From positions 1-64,000 of the forward strand of contig CAIYLG010000029.1 of the NCBI GenBank assembly GCA_903927025.1: DNA of 64,000 nt, read 5' to 3'. A program made the translations under genes and the position numbers. Source of the DNA: an uncultured Armatimonadota bacterium (GTDB taxonomy: Bacteria; Armatimonadota; Fimbriimonadia; Fimbriimonadales; Fimbriimonadaceae). The stretch's first letter is position 1; each line of letters opens with the position of its first letter. Under the pieces are notes generated by a model, which ran no database searches, had not been told where the DNA came from, and was given only the letters and a program-made list of their open reading frames with translations. Shown in pieces: positions 16,584 to 25,533 of this stretch.

Positions 16584-17916
16584 AGGCAACGATCTCGTCA
16601 AGTTCTCCGATTCCGAGTCCCATTCCCCGACGACTGCTAACGTATTCAGAGAGCCTGTACGGAGCTTCCATCTCGGTTCCTCGGATGAGTCTTCGAAGCA
16701 GCGGTGCCGCCATGATGGTGCTGATCACACACATGAGAACGAGCATGCAGTAGACCGGGGCCGTAATCGCTCCCATCTCACGCCCAATGTTCGCGGCAAT
16801 CAGCCCCATCAGAGCCCGTGTGTTCATCATGATGCCGATGGCAGATGCCTGGCGAGTTTCGAACCCGCTGAGTCTTGCCGCGACAAAGCAACCCACGAAT
16901 TTCCCAAAGAACGAAACGAACAGTAGAAGCCCAAGTGCAACCCACATGATTCCACTTCCTAGCGACCCCATATTCGTGTGAAGTCCTGTAAAGGTGAAGA
17001 AGATCGGGAGGAAGAACGCCGTGATGAAGTTCTTCATGTTTTGGAAAACGGCTTCTTTGAACTCTGTTTGGTCGTACAGCACTGCACCGAGCATAAATGG
17101 GCCAAAGAGGGATGAGATGCCGATCTTGTTTGTGGCCGTTGCGCTGAGCATGATTGCCACGATCAACATCGCCAGACCATTCAGGCTCGCCTTGCCCGAC
17201 TTATCCAGAAACCCCTTCTTAATGCCTCTTATTGCCAGTGGCCTTACCACCTTGAGGAGAATCACGGCGAGAATGGCAACCATAGCCATCATCTGCAATG
17301 TCTCCATCAGGTCTAGCTTGGACCGGACGATCGCGCTGACGACCGCAAGGCAGACCCAGCCAAGTGCATCGTCAATAGCGGCAGCGGTGATCGTAAGCAC
17401 ACCGACATCGGTGGCGGTAAGGTTGAATTCGATCAGGATCCTGCCGAGAATGGGGATTGCTGTGATGGAAACTGCAGTCCCGATAAAGAGGCTGAACGCC
17501 AACGTGTTCGTCGCAGGGAATTGAGGATGGAGCCAATAGCCAAACCCCGTACCCAGTGCGAATGGCAAAACAATTCCACAAATGGAAACTAAACTGGCTG
17601 ACTTGTAGTGCGATTTGACGTTTCCAAAATCAAACTCCAGCCCAATGAAGAACATCAGGAACACGAGCCCTATCTGGCTCATCATGTAGATGACTTGATT
17701 GGTGGATCCAGGCTGGCCGTCTGGCGGAAACAGTGCATGAAACATGCCCGGGAATGCACTTCCAAGGAACGACGGGCCCAGCAGAAGTCCGGCAATGATC
17801 TCTCCTACGACAATCGGATGGCCCAGGCGCCGCCCAATTTGCCCTGCGATTCTGGCAATCAAAACGATGACAACAAGCTGAATTAGCAAGCCAACGAGGA
17901 TGGCTTCATTCTTCAT
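16582..17916 (-). CDS. CPA2-family cation:proton antiporter (NapA/KefB type, no RCK domain)
   Basis: The 444-residue protein is almost entirely membrane-embedded, with about 12-13 hydrophobic segments. Motifs include GQIGRRLGHPIVVGEIIAGL near the N-terminus, SITAIPILGRIL, and AAAIDDALGW with the adjacent Asp pair typical of electrogenic CPA2 exchangers. It lacks the C-terminal RCK/TrkA-N domain of KefB/KefC, so it is closer to Na+/H+ exchangers of the NapA type. It would trade H+ for Na+ or K+ across the inner membrane. Upstream of the ATG is a palindrome that contains the likely -10 box, suggesting tight repression. Confidence 0.88.
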   Translation of the reverse strand: MKNEAILVGLLIQLVVIVLIARIAGQIGRRLGHPIVVGEIIAGLLLGPSFLGSAFPGMFHALFPPDGQPGSTNQVIYMMSQIGLVFLMFFIGLEFDFGNVKSHYKSASLVSICGIVLPFALGTGFGYWLHPQFPATNTLAFSLFIGTAVSITAIPILGRILIEFNLTATDVGVLTITAAAIDDALGWVCLAVVSAIVRSKLDLMETLQMMAMVAILAVILLKVVRPLAIRGIKKGFLDKSGKASLNGLAMLIVAIMLSATATNKIGISSLFGPFMLGAVLYDQTEFKEAVFQNMKNFITAFFLPIFFTFTGLHTNMGSLGSGIMWVALGLLLFVSFFGKFVGCFVAARLSGFETRQASAIGIMMNTRALMGLIAANIGREMGAITAPVYCMLVLMCVISTIMAAPLLRRLIRGTEMEAPYRLSEYVSSRRGMGLGIGELDEIVA

Positions 17917-17921
17917 GAAGA

Positions 17922-17946
17922 AAATATATCATATCGCGATATATTT
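17922..17946 (-). promoter_or_regulatory. Operator palindrome over the antiporter promoter
   Basis: Arms AAATATATC and GATATATTT are perfect inverted repeats separated by seven bases; the inner ATATCGCGATAT is also palindromic. On the minus strand TATATT (17923-17928) lies six bases before the ATG, so a bound repressor would cover the -10 box. The regulator is not identifiable here. Confidence 0.55.
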
Positions 17947-18001
17947 GAGGGAAACTTTTCGTGATCGTCACGGCCGTACTATTTCATTCAACTCGTTCAT
18001 C

Positions 18002-18033
18002 TTCCGGTAAAAATGCGTCAACATTAACCGGAA
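18002..18033. promoter_or_regulatory. Inverted repeat upstream of the sugar ABC operon
   Basis: TTCCGGT (18002-18008) and ACCGGAA (18027-18033) are inverted repeats 18 bases apart, about 55 bases before the binding-protein gene. It could be a two-site operator or a leader hairpin. Confidence 0.3.
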
Positions 18034-18088
18034 ATCGGGTCCACGGAGCGTCTTTGAGCGTGGATGTCCGGTACGGGAGACAACAACT

Positions 18089-19099
18089 ATGAAGTTGGCA
18101 ATGAGATTTGGGCTTAGCGCCCTTTTGCCGATCGTCATCCTCGCGGCAGGATGTGGATCTGATTCGAGTTCTGGCGGCACCGCTGCGGGAGGCAGTTCCA
18201 CCAACGGAAAGTCCCCTGACTCCGGAAAGAAGCTCGTCGTGGGCTTTTCACAGATTGGCGCTGAAAGCGGCTGGAGAACGGCGAACACGGAGTCGATCAA
18301 GTCCGAGGCTGAGAAGCGTGGCGTTGACTTGAAGTTCAGTGATGCTCAACAGAAGCAGGAGAACCAGATTAAGGCGATCCGCTCCTACATCGATCAGAAG
18401 GTCGACGTCATCGCGTTTTCTCCTGTAGTCGAAACAGGATGGGAGCCGGTCCTTCGCGAAGCAAAGGCTGCAAACATTCCTGTGTTTGTTTCAGACCGCC
18501 GCCCAGATGTGCCAGACGATCTGTACGTCACGTTTATTGGCTCTGACTTCATCGAAGAGGGCAAGCGTGCCGCCGAGTGGCTCGCTGCGAAGTGTGGCGG
18601 CAAGGCCACAATCGCGGAGCTTTCCGGTACTCCAGGAAGCGCTCCCGCCAACGACCGCAAAAAGGGTTTCACCGACGCAATTGCCAAGTTCCCCGGCATG
18701 AAGATCGTCTTCTCTCAGACCGGCGAATTCACCCGCGCAAAGGGCAAAGAGGTTACTGAGGCGCTGTTGAAGTCCCCTCAGGGAAGTCAGATCACGGCGC
18801 TGTTCGCGCACAACGATGATATGGCGCTTGGAGCAATCCAGGCGATTGAGGAAGCTGGCAAGAAGCCTGGCAAGGACATTCTCATCGTCTCAATCGACGG
18901 TGTCAAGGATGCGTTCAAGGCGATGAGCGAGGGCAAGCTTAACTGTAGCGTTGAGTGCAACCCACTTCTTGGCCCGCCCCTATTTGATGCAATTGACGCG
19001 TTCAAGAAGGGAACCAAGCTACCAAAGCGAACGGTTATGAAGGACGGCATCTTCGATGAGACGACGGCGGCCAAAGAGCTCCCGACTCGTAAGTATTGA
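18089..19099 (+). CDS. ytfQ: Sugar ABC transporter substrate-binding lipoprotein, YtfQ-like
   Basis: The 336-residue protein has a lipoprotein signal (LAAGC, Cys near 22) and a Gly/Ser-rich linker, then a type I periplasmic-binding fold. It resembles E. coli YtfQ closely: VGFSQIGAESGWRTANTES, QKQENQIKAIRSYIDQ, SPVVETGWEPVLREAK, and an HNDDMALGAIQAIEEAGKKPGKD segment. YtfQ binds galactofuranose/galactopyranose. The gene order binding protein, ATPase and two permeases is the same as ytfQRT-yjfF. A fucokinase/pyrophosphorylase gene faces the operon, so L-fucose or a galactose-like sugar is a reasonable ligand here, by inference. First gene of the operon. Confidence 0.88.
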   Translation: MKLAMRFGLSALLPIVILAAGCGSDSSSGGTAAGGSSTNGKSPDSGKKLVVGFSQIGAESGWRTANTESIKSEAEKRGVDLKFSDAQQKQENQIKAIRSYIDQKVDVIAFSPVVETGWEPVLREAKAANIPVFVSDRRPDVPDDLYVTFIGSDFIEEGKRAAEWLAAKCGGKATIAELSGTPGSAPANDRKKGFTDAIAKFPGMKIVFSQTGEFTRAKGKEVTEALLKSPQGSQITALFAHNDDMALGAIQAIEEAGKKPGKDILIVSIDGVKDAFKAMSEGKLNCSVECNPLLGPPLFDAIDAFKKGTKLPKRTVMKDGIFDETTAAKELPTRKY

Positions 19100-19108
19100 T
19101 CGAGGAGG

Positions 19109-20614
19109 ATGGCAGACCCTGACCTCCTGACCCTCCGTGGCATTGTCAAGCGCTTCCCTGGAATGGTGGCGCTTGATCACGTGGACTTCTCCGTCAAAGC
19201 TGGAGAGGTCCACGCTTTGATGGGTGAGAACGGTGCTGGCAAAAGCACGCTCATCAAAATCATGACAGGCGCGCTCGCCTTGGACGAAGGAGAGATCCTG
19301 TTGGAAGGAGCCACCGTCCAGCCCAGAACAACCTTTGAGGCTGCTCAACTGGGAATCCGCCCTGTCTATCAAGAGGTTAACCTTGCCCCCAATCTCTCGG
19401 TTGCTGAGAATATTTGCCTCGGACAATTCAATCACAGACGCTTAGGGCTGGGTTGGAAGCAGATGGTGTCACAAGCGGAAGAGGCTGTCGCTAAGCTCTC
19501 CCTTCAAATTGATGTCCGACGCCCCCTGTCCGACTACTCTGTGGCTCTGCAGCAAATGATCGCTATAGCAAGAGCAGTTGCCGTTACGCCTAAGGTTTTG
19601 GTTTTGGACGAACCTACGTCCAGCTTGGATGCTGGGGAAGTGGAGCAGGTGTTCGCCGTCGTTCGCCATCTGCGAAACCAGGGGCTTGGAATCATTTTCG
19701 TCTCTCACTTTATCGATCAGGTCTTTGCCATTTCTGACCGGATTACGGTTCTGAGGAACGGCAAGATGGTCGCGGTTGATACGGCACAAGCGATGGGCCC
19801 GCAGGGCCTGGTGCGCCACATGATCGGTCGTGGCGAGATAGAATCGCCAACAAGAACGGTTCAGCACAAGGCTCCAACTGATGGACCCACAGTTCTGGCT
19901 GCCGAAGGAATTGGAAGACGCTCTGCCGTCCACGGTGTCAGCTTGAATATTCAGCAGGGCGATGTGGTTGGCCTAGCCGGTCTGCTGGGCTCTGGAAGAA
20001 CGGAAACTCTCCGACTGCTATTTGGCGCAGACAAGCGTGACACCGGCCAATTGAGCATCCATGGTCAGCCCACGGGCAGGTGGACGGTAAAGAAGTCGAT
20101 CCGCAGTGGTTTTGGATTCTGCACCGAAGATCGAAAGGTATCGGGAATCATTCCGGAACTGAGCGTTAGAGAGAACATCATCCTGGCGCTTCAGGCGCGC
20201 AGAAACGTCTTTGCTCCGTTGAGTGCGTCAAAGCAGAGGGAAGTTGCCGATCGCATGGTTGCCGCGCTTCGCGTTGCAACGACGGATATCGACAAGCCGA
20301 TTCAGTTTCTCAGCGGAGGAAACCAACAAAAGTGTCTTCTCGCCCGCTGGCTGGTAACCGAGCCCAAATTGTTGCTGCTTGATGAGCCAACTCGAGGCAT
20401 CGACATTGGCGCAAAGCAGGAGATTCTAGAACTCATCAACGACTTGCGCGAGAAGGGTATGTCGCTTGTCATCGCGGACTCCGAGCTTGCCGAACTCCTG
20501 CGGGTAGCCACGGAAATCGCGGTGTTGCGAGATCGTGAATTTGTTGCCTCAGATCGATCCGGCCAACTGAAAGAAGAGGCGATCATGGCCCTCATGGCGG
20601 AGGGAACTGCTTGA
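19109..20614 (+). CDS. ytfR: Sugar ABC transporter ATPase with two ABC domains, YtfR-like
   Basis: The 501-residue protein contains two tandem nucleotide-binding domains, as in RbsA/MglA/YtfR. Domain 1 has Walker A GENGAGKST (39-47), a signature DYSVALQQM and Walker B VLVLDEPTSS. Domain 2 (from about 255) has the degenerate Walker A GLLGSGRTET usual for this group, a signature FLSGGNQQK and Walker B LLLLDEPTRG. It powers import by the two permeases that follow. The purine-rich GAGGAGG directly abuts the ATG at 19109, so spacing is unusually tight. Confidence 0.92.
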   Translation: MADPDLLTLRGIVKRFPGMVALDHVDFSVKAGEVHALMGENGAGKSTLIKIMTGALALDEGEILLEGATVQPRTTFEAAQLGIRPVYQEVNLAPNLSVAENICLGQFNHRRLGLGWKQMVSQAEEAVAKLSLQIDVRRPLSDYSVALQQMIAIARAVAVTPKVLVLDEPTSSLDAGEVEQVFAVVRHLRNQGLGIIFVSHFIDQVFAISDRITVLRNGKMVAVDTAQAMGPQGLVRHMIGRGEIESPTRTVQHKAPTDGPTVLAAEGIGRRSAVHGVSLNIQQGDVVGLAGLLGSGRTETLRLLFGADKRDTGQLSIHGQPTGRWTVKKSIRSGFGFCTEDRKVSGIIPELSVRENIILALQARRNVFAPLSASKQREVADRMVAALRVATTDIDKPIQFLSGGNQQKCLLARWLVTEPKLLLLDEPTRGIDIGAKQEILELINDLREKGMSLVIADSELAELLRVATEIAVLRDREFVASDRSGQLKEEAIMALMAEGTA

Positions 20615-21621
20615 AGCTACCGAAGAATCTTATTGCCCCGTTGGTCGCTTTGGCCGCGATCCTCGTCTACGACCTATTCTTCACCCCCGGATTCTTTCAC
20701 CTGGCTTGGACGGCCGGAAGGCTTCAGGGGAGCCTGATTGACGTCCTCAATCGCGCGGCACCAGTTCAGTTGCTCAGCGTAGGAATGACGCTTGTGATTG
20801 CGACCGGTGGCGTGGATCTGAGTGTGGGTGCGGTGATGGCCATTGCGGGCACGGTGGGAGCTTCGCTGCTGGCAGCTGCTGAAGGCGCCAACGGCAAAAA
20901 GCCAGTGCCGCATAGTGTTCCGCAAGTCCTCCTCGTATCGCTTGGTGCAGCGTTGGTCTGCGGCCTCTGGAACGGCTTTTTGGTCACGTTTGTCGAGCTT
21001 CAGCCGATTGTTGCTACGCTTCTGCTCATGGTGGCGGGTCGCGGCGCGGCTCAGTTGATTTCTGATGGTCAGATCATCACTTTCTCGAATGGCTCTTACA
21101 GCCACATCGCAAGCGGCTCGCCGCTTCTGGTGCCGAATCCGGTTTGGATCGCTCTTGGATTTGGGGTAATCGTTTCCCTGTTGGTTCGTCGCTCCTCCCT
21201 AGGACTCTTCTTGGAAGCAGTTGGTGGAAATCCGGAAGCGAGTCGGCTTTCAGGAATCGACGCACGGTGGGTCAAGATCGCAGCTTATGCGATTTGCGGC
21301 TTGGGAGCAGGAATTGCCGGCGTGATCGCCACTGCCGATATCCGTGCGGCCGATGCAAATAACGCGGGTCTGTACCTTGAGCTCGATGCAATTCTCGCAG
21401 TTGCCATTGGCGGGACTTCCTTGTCGGGTGGTCGCTTCTCACTCATTGGATCGGCGATCGGCGCTCTGCTAATGCAGACACTAACGACGACCATCCTTTC
21501 GAAGGGAGTCCCTCCTGCGGCGACGCTCGTGCTCAAGGCAGTTGTGGTCATCGGCGTCTGCCTGTTCCAATCTCAAAAGTTTGCCCAGTGGCGCTCGTCC
21601 CTCAAGAAGGTGTCGGCTTGA
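20611..21621 (+). CDS. ytfT: Sugar ABC transporter permease, YtfT-like
   Basis: The 336-residue protein begins with TTG at 20611, overlapping the preceding stop as TTGA, with GGAGGG six bases before it. It is a BPD_transp_2 (RbsC-type) permease with about nine to ten hydrophobic segments. It has the GMTLVIATGGVDLSVGAVMA motif near 69-88, the GNPEASRLSGIDARWVK cytoplasmic loop that contacts the ATPase, and LYLELDAILAVAIGGTSLSGGRFS. It forms the membrane channel with the next permease. Confidence 0.9.
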   Translation: MKLPKNLIAPLVALAAILVYDLFFTPGFFHLAWTAGRLQGSLIDVLNRAAPVQLLSVGMTLVIATGGVDLSVGAVMAIAGTVGASLLAAAEGANGKKPVPHSVPQVLLVSLGAALVCGLWNGFLVTFVELQPIVATLLLMVAGRGAAQLISDGQIITFSNGSYSHIASGSPLLVPNPVWIALGFGVIVSLLVRRSSLGLFLEAVGGNPEASRLSGIDARWVKIAAYAICGLGAGIAGVIATADIRAADANNAGLYLELDAILAVAIGGTSLSGGRFSLIGSAIGALLMQTLTTTILSKGVPPAATLVLKAVVVIGVCLFQSQKFAQWRSSLKKVSA

Positions 21622-22598
21622 GGTGGTTTCGGTCTCGTGAAAACCTTCCTCTGATCACCACGATCGGTGTTTTCATCCTCTTGTATTTGCTTGCAGGGTG
21701 GAAGTTCCACGGATTCTTCTCGACCCGTGTTCCGCTGAACCTGCTTTCCGACAACGCCTTTTTGGGGGTTGTGGCTGTCGGTCTCACCTTCGTGATTCTC
21801 TCCGGTGGCATTGATCTGTCTGTGGGGTCAATGGTTGGGCTGTCTGGGATTCTACTGGCACACTTAATTGCCCACCTGCATTGGCATCCTATGCTCGCGA
21901 TGGCGGCGGTTCTGTGTGTTGGAATCGTGATCGGCACTTTCCACGGGATTCTAGTCGCGAAATTTGGGATCGCGCCTTTTCTGGCGACGCTGGGTGGGCT
22001 GTTCTTCTGCCGAGGCGCGGCACTTTGGATCAGTCAAGAGTCAATCGACATTGACCATCCGTTCTTCAAAAAGCTTGCCCTCTTCTCCATTCTGCTTCCC
22101 GGTGCGGCTTCTGTCACGGTGGGAACGATTGTTTTGGTGTTGGCAGTTGCATTTGGGGTCTGGGTGGGCAAACACACTCTGTTTGGAAGAACCGTCCTCG
22201 CCATCGGCGGCAACAAAACCTCAGCAGGATTGATGGGGCTACGAGTTGACAGCACCCTCATTCGAATCTACGCCGTGTCCGGCTTCTGCTCTGCGCTCGG
22301 CGGCATCCTCTACGCGATTTACACGTCGTCCGGAAATGCCGTCTCTGGCACTGGGATGGAACTTGACGCGATTGCGGCGGTGGTAATTGGCGGCACACTG
22401 CTGTCGGGCGGATACGGCTCGGTGCTAGGTTCCTTTATCGGAACCCTGATCTTGGGAATTATCCAGACTGCGATTTCCTACCAGGGAACGCTAAGCTCGT
22501 GGTGGACCAAAATCGCGATTGGGGCCCTTCTCTTGATCTTCATGCTCCTGCAGCGGGGACTCGTTCGGCTGACCTCGCGCGGTACAGGAAGCGGTTAG
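21618..22598 (+). CDS. yjfF: Sugar ABC transporter permease, YjfF-like
   Basis: This is the second RbsC-type permease. I start it at TTG 21618, which overlaps the previous stop as TTGA and has AAGAAGG seven bases upstream. An ATG at 21588 would add ten residues and a 34-base overlap. The 326-residue protein shows GLTFVILSGGIDLSVGSMVG, the loop GGNKTSAGLMGLRVDSTLIR and GMELDAIAAVVIGGTLLSGG. Two different permeases in one operon, as in ytfT/yjfF, indicate a heterodimeric channel. A perfect hairpin overlaps its end. Confidence 0.9.
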   Translation: MRWFRSRENLPLITTIGVFILLYLLAGWKFHGFFSTRVPLNLLSDNAFLGVVAVGLTFVILSGGIDLSVGSMVGLSGILLAHLIAHLHWHPMLAMAAVLCVGIVIGTFHGILVAKFGIAPFLATLGGLFFCRGAALWISQESIDIDHPFFKKLALFSILLPGAASVTVGTIVLVLAVAFGVWVGKHTLFGRTVLAIGGNKTSAGLMGLRVDSTLIRIYAVSGFCSALGGILYAIYTSSGNAVSGTGMELDAIAAVVIGGTLLSGGYGSVLGSFIGTLILGIIQTAISYQGTLSSWWTKIAIGALLLIFMLLQRGLVRLTSRGTGSG

Positions 22599-22624
22599 AA
22601 GTCAGCTCGTACTGACTTCTAACC
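22593..22624. terminator. Hairpin between convergent permease and fkp genes
   Basis: GGTTAGAAGTCAG and CTGACTTCTAACC form a perfect 13-bp stem with a six-base loop. It contains the stops of both genes. No clear U-tract follows, but position and symmetry fit a shared transcription end. Confidence 0.65.
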
Positions 22625-25493
22625 CAGTCTGGGAAACCGCCATTCTTACGAATCTCGCTCCCGAGGAGCGGTTCTCCAGTTCAAGTACCTGCTTGATTCG
22701 GTGAGACGCTTCCACACTTTTGCCCAGTATCAGCAGGTATCCGCCTCCGCCAGCTCCGAGGAGCTTTGCGCCAACAGCGTAATCATCAATCAGGTTGTAG
22801 AGACGAGCCACTGCGGGTGGGTTGGTGCCGCTGTCAAGCTGTTGATTGAGCACCCAAGACCGCCGAATGGCACCGCCAAATCCTTGGTAGGAGCGGGTCT
22901 GGAGGGCTTGGACAAGGGACTCCGTATTCTCTCCGATTTCTCGAAGCGTGGAGAGCCGCGACCCGGAGTTAAGAAACATTCCCCTCACGATCTCCTTGAG
23001 CACATCATGGGCCACTCGAGTGATACCGGTGTAGTAGAGGAGGGCAGTTCCTTCAGAGATGGCAGATGCAAAGACCTGTTCAGGGAGCCAATTGCAGGAG
23101 ATGTCCTGACGAATCCCGGGAGTCGTCGTCACTAGCTTCAGCCCAGGCATGACGCCTCCAACTTGGTCCTGCCAGCCTCCGCCGCTTGTAAGCATCTGCT
23201 CGCTAGCCAGTACTCGATCAAAGATTTGTTGATGGCTCCAGCAATGCCCGCACATTTCGGAGAGGGCGGAGAGAATGGCTGCGGATAAGATGCTGCTCGT
23301 GCCCATTCCTGAGCCCTTTGGCACGGCTGCAAGCATGGAGAGTTCGATTCCGCCGCCAAACGCCTCAAGCTGCTTCCTCAGTGTGGATTCGCTGTGCTCG
23401 ACGAACTGCGGGGTGAAGCCACTGAGTGCAAGCGCGGTTTTTGCAAGCGAAAACTCCGATTGCTTGCCAACATCGGTTTTAAGATCTTCATAGGTCGAAA
23501 CCCTAACCTCAGTTCCGAGGTCGATGGATTTGAGCACGATCTCGGGCTCCTTGAGAACCCTTCCGAACACCTGTACCGGTGGCTGACCATTAATCTCTAT
23601 CGCTACGTTGACGACGCGTCCGCCATACAGCATGCTGTATGGCGGCGTATCTGTCCAGCCGCCTGCTAAGTCCATCCTAAGCGGACAGCGGCTCCAAATA
23701 ATCTGGTCGGGAAGGAGCGTCGATTGTGGGAATTTCGTCTTGAGCCAGTCCGCTTCCACGATCACGTCATGCAAAACTCGAAATGCCTCCGCTTCTAGCC
23801 GATCGGCACCGTTATCGCCTCGATTACGCAGGACAGCAGATCGAAACATTCTCTCATGAAGTTTCTGAGCGGGACTTGCCGTTTCTGACAGCGGATGAGC
23901 ATCCCAGGCCATTTTGGTGGCGGCAAGCTGTGTGGCAGCCTTCTCAAGGTCTGTGCTGAAGAAGATGCTTCGGGTGTGGTTCTTCAGGGTCGTTTCAAGG
24001 GACAAGTCTCGCAGCTCCCGACGCTGTTTGTAAAGTCGGCCAATATTCGCGCGGCTCTGAAGCGCTTGAGCGGAAACTCGTTCAGCTGCCAGCCACCAGG
24101 CTGCGTGCACTTCCCGCGATACGGAGGTTTCCCCAAAGAGCCATGCTAGCCTGTCTGCGGATATATCGCTCAGATCGCAGATCGGAAATAGTCTCGCCTC
24201 CTGAATATCTGTCGCCGGACTGATGCCTGCATCTTCGAAAGAGAGACCGCGGATGGCCAGGCAGGAATCTAGAACCTTCCCCATCCACTTCGTGTCTTTG
24301 CCGCCGGCCGGTCCGGAGAAAGAATCATCAAATCCGTAGGGGCGAACACACCACTGATCCTCGCCAATGGGGACGAGGTCTAGGCATTGTCCTTTCGGGA
24401 GTATCAGCGGGAAACTGAGCGGAGGGATGTTCGTGACAACGTTTCCTCCTGCGAAGGTAGATCCTTCTCTAAACCAGCAATTCTCCATCCAAACCTTGGC
24501 GGCAGGGTCGAAATCAGGAGTCCGCTCAAACACACAGTTGAGTGCGTGTTGATTTAGGCGACGATGGGCACTGGTCGTAAAACCTAGGTCGCTGCGCACG
24601 GGTGAACAGCCCGTTTGCAGCTTCGAAACTGCCTCCACAAGCTGCCGATTGGTGCCGAAATGATAGAAGTCGTCACCAGCGGCGAGGAGGGCAGAAGTGA
24701 GTCCCTGGAGCCGTTCCACCGGCTTAGAGGGGTTCAATCCGAGCGCAAGCCCGTACTCGGAGTACAAATCGTACTTGCGAATTCCATTTGGAAATGATTC
24801 GCTGGCCTCATCCCATCCGCACTCAGACATCAGTGCCATCACTGCCGCCTCGCTAAGGAACCACACGCCAGCATCTACGAGGCATCGGTGTGACTCGGCA
24901 AACGAGTTAATCTGCTTTACGGTTGGCTTCTGAAGGGCAAAGTCGATTTGACCGAGCTTCCCCCACGGAGTGAAAAAGGTGCCAAAAACAGTGGCGGCCT
25001 CGGCGGGAGCCTCGAACCCTAGGCAGACCACGTCCGCCTTGGGCAATGTGCGGGGAAGTGCTCTCGGGCGCATTAATGCGTCTCCGCTGATGATGGCTAC
25101 CAGGGAATCTGAGTCCGCTCTTCCGAACAGGTCATCCATCTCGGCGGTCTGGAGGTCCAGCAGTGTTTGATCAAAGGCCTGCCCAACCGTCCCGCGTTCC
25201 ACGGAGATAGGCAGAAGTGCCTTTCCAACCGAGGCGTAAGCTGGCAGACGGCGACTCTGACCGCCCGAATGCACCACCAATTTGGGGCGAGATCTGAGCC
25301 AGACCGCGAAAGATTGCCCCTTTCCAGTTGCTTTCCAAGCTTCGAAAAGTAGATTGGCGGTGCCGCCTCCAGATCCAATGGGACGGCCCGGGTCGTTTGC
25401 GGCAAACCAATCTGGAGCGTGCCTTCCTTCAAGCTGAGGGAAGTGGGCAACCATCGACTCCGGCAGGGTCACCAGGCACTGAAACGAAGACAT
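22602..25493 (-). CDS. fkp: Bifunctional L-fucokinase / GDP-L-fucose pyrophosphorylase (Fkp)
   Basis: From ATG 25493 the protein has 963 residues, close to Bacteroides Fkp (about 950), and it aligns by eye throughout. The N-terminal nucleotidyltransferase half has GSGGGTANLLFEAW and HSGGQSRRLPAYASVGK (around 75-90). The C-terminal GHMP kinase half starts near 595 with LRMDLAGGWTDTPPYS and has the Gly-rich ATP loop PKGSGMGTSS near 720. It ends with LLGAGGGGYLL. Fkp converts free L-fucose to fucose-1-phosphate and then GDP-fucose, the donor for fucosylating surface glycans. An upstream in-frame start (25679) was rejected because it runs 146 bases into the neighbouring gene. A TATACT box seven bases before the ATG suggests a leaderless mRNA. 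Confidence 0.93.
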   Translation of the reverse strand: MSSFQCLVTLPESMVAHFPQLEGRHAPDWFAANDPGRPIGSGGGTANLLFEAWKATGKGQSFAVWLRSRPKLVVHSGGQSRRLPAYASVGKALLPISVERGTVGQAFDQTLLDLQTAEMDDLFGRADSDSLVAIISGDALMRPRALPRTLPKADVVCLGFEAPAEAATVFGTFFTPWGKLGQIDFALQKPTVKQINSFAESHRCLVDAGVWFLSEAAVMALMSECGWDEASESFPNGIRKYDLYSEYGLALGLNPSKPVERLQGLTSALLAAGDDFYHFGTNRQLVEAVSKLQTGCSPVRSDLGFTTSAHRRLNQHALNCVFERTPDFDPAAKVWMENCWFREGSTFAGGNVVTNIPPLSFPLILPKGQCLDLVPIGEDQWCVRPYGFDDSFSGPAGGKDTKWMGKVLDSCLAIRGLSFEDAGISPATDIQEARLFPICDLSDISADRLAWLFGETSVSREVHAAWWLAAERVSAQALQSRANIGRLYKQRRELRDLSLETTLKNHTRSIFFSTDLEKAATQLAATKMAWDAHPLSETASPAQKLHERMFRSAVLRNRGDNGADRLEAEAFRVLHDVIVEADWLKTKFPQSTLLPDQIIWSRCPLRMDLAGGWTDTPPYSMLYGGRVVNVAIEINGQPPVQVFGRVLKEPEIVLKSIDLGTEVRVSTYEDLKTDVGKQSEFSLAKTALALSGFTPQFVEHSESTLRKQLEAFGGGIELSMLAAVPKGSGMGTSSILSAAILSALSEMCGHCWSHQQIFDRVLASEQMLTSGGGWQDQVGGVMPGLKLVTTTPGIRQDISCNWLPEQVFASAISEGTALLYYTGITRVAHDVLKEIVRGMFLNSGSRLSTLREIGENTESLVQALQTRSYQGFGGAIRRSWVLNQQLDSGTNPPAVARLYNLIDDYAVGAKLLGAGGGGYLLILGKSVEASHRIKQVLELENRSSGARFVRMAVSQTGLEVSTS

Positions 25494-25500
25494 GGGCAGA

Positions 25501-25506
25501 AGTATA
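25501..25506 (-). promoter_or_regulatory. Candidate -10 box of fkp, leaderless arrangement
   Basis: On the minus strand TATACT ends seven bases before the fkp ATG and no Shine-Dalgarno is visible. The -35 region is weak. Confidence 0.35.
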
Positions 25507-25533
25507 TCGGTGCTGGCTTCGGGTTCGTTCAGG

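Noticed and set aside
16994-17524. 176-residue frame antisense to the antiporter
   Set aside because: It mirrors hydrophobic codons of a clear CPA2 protein and has no own start signals.
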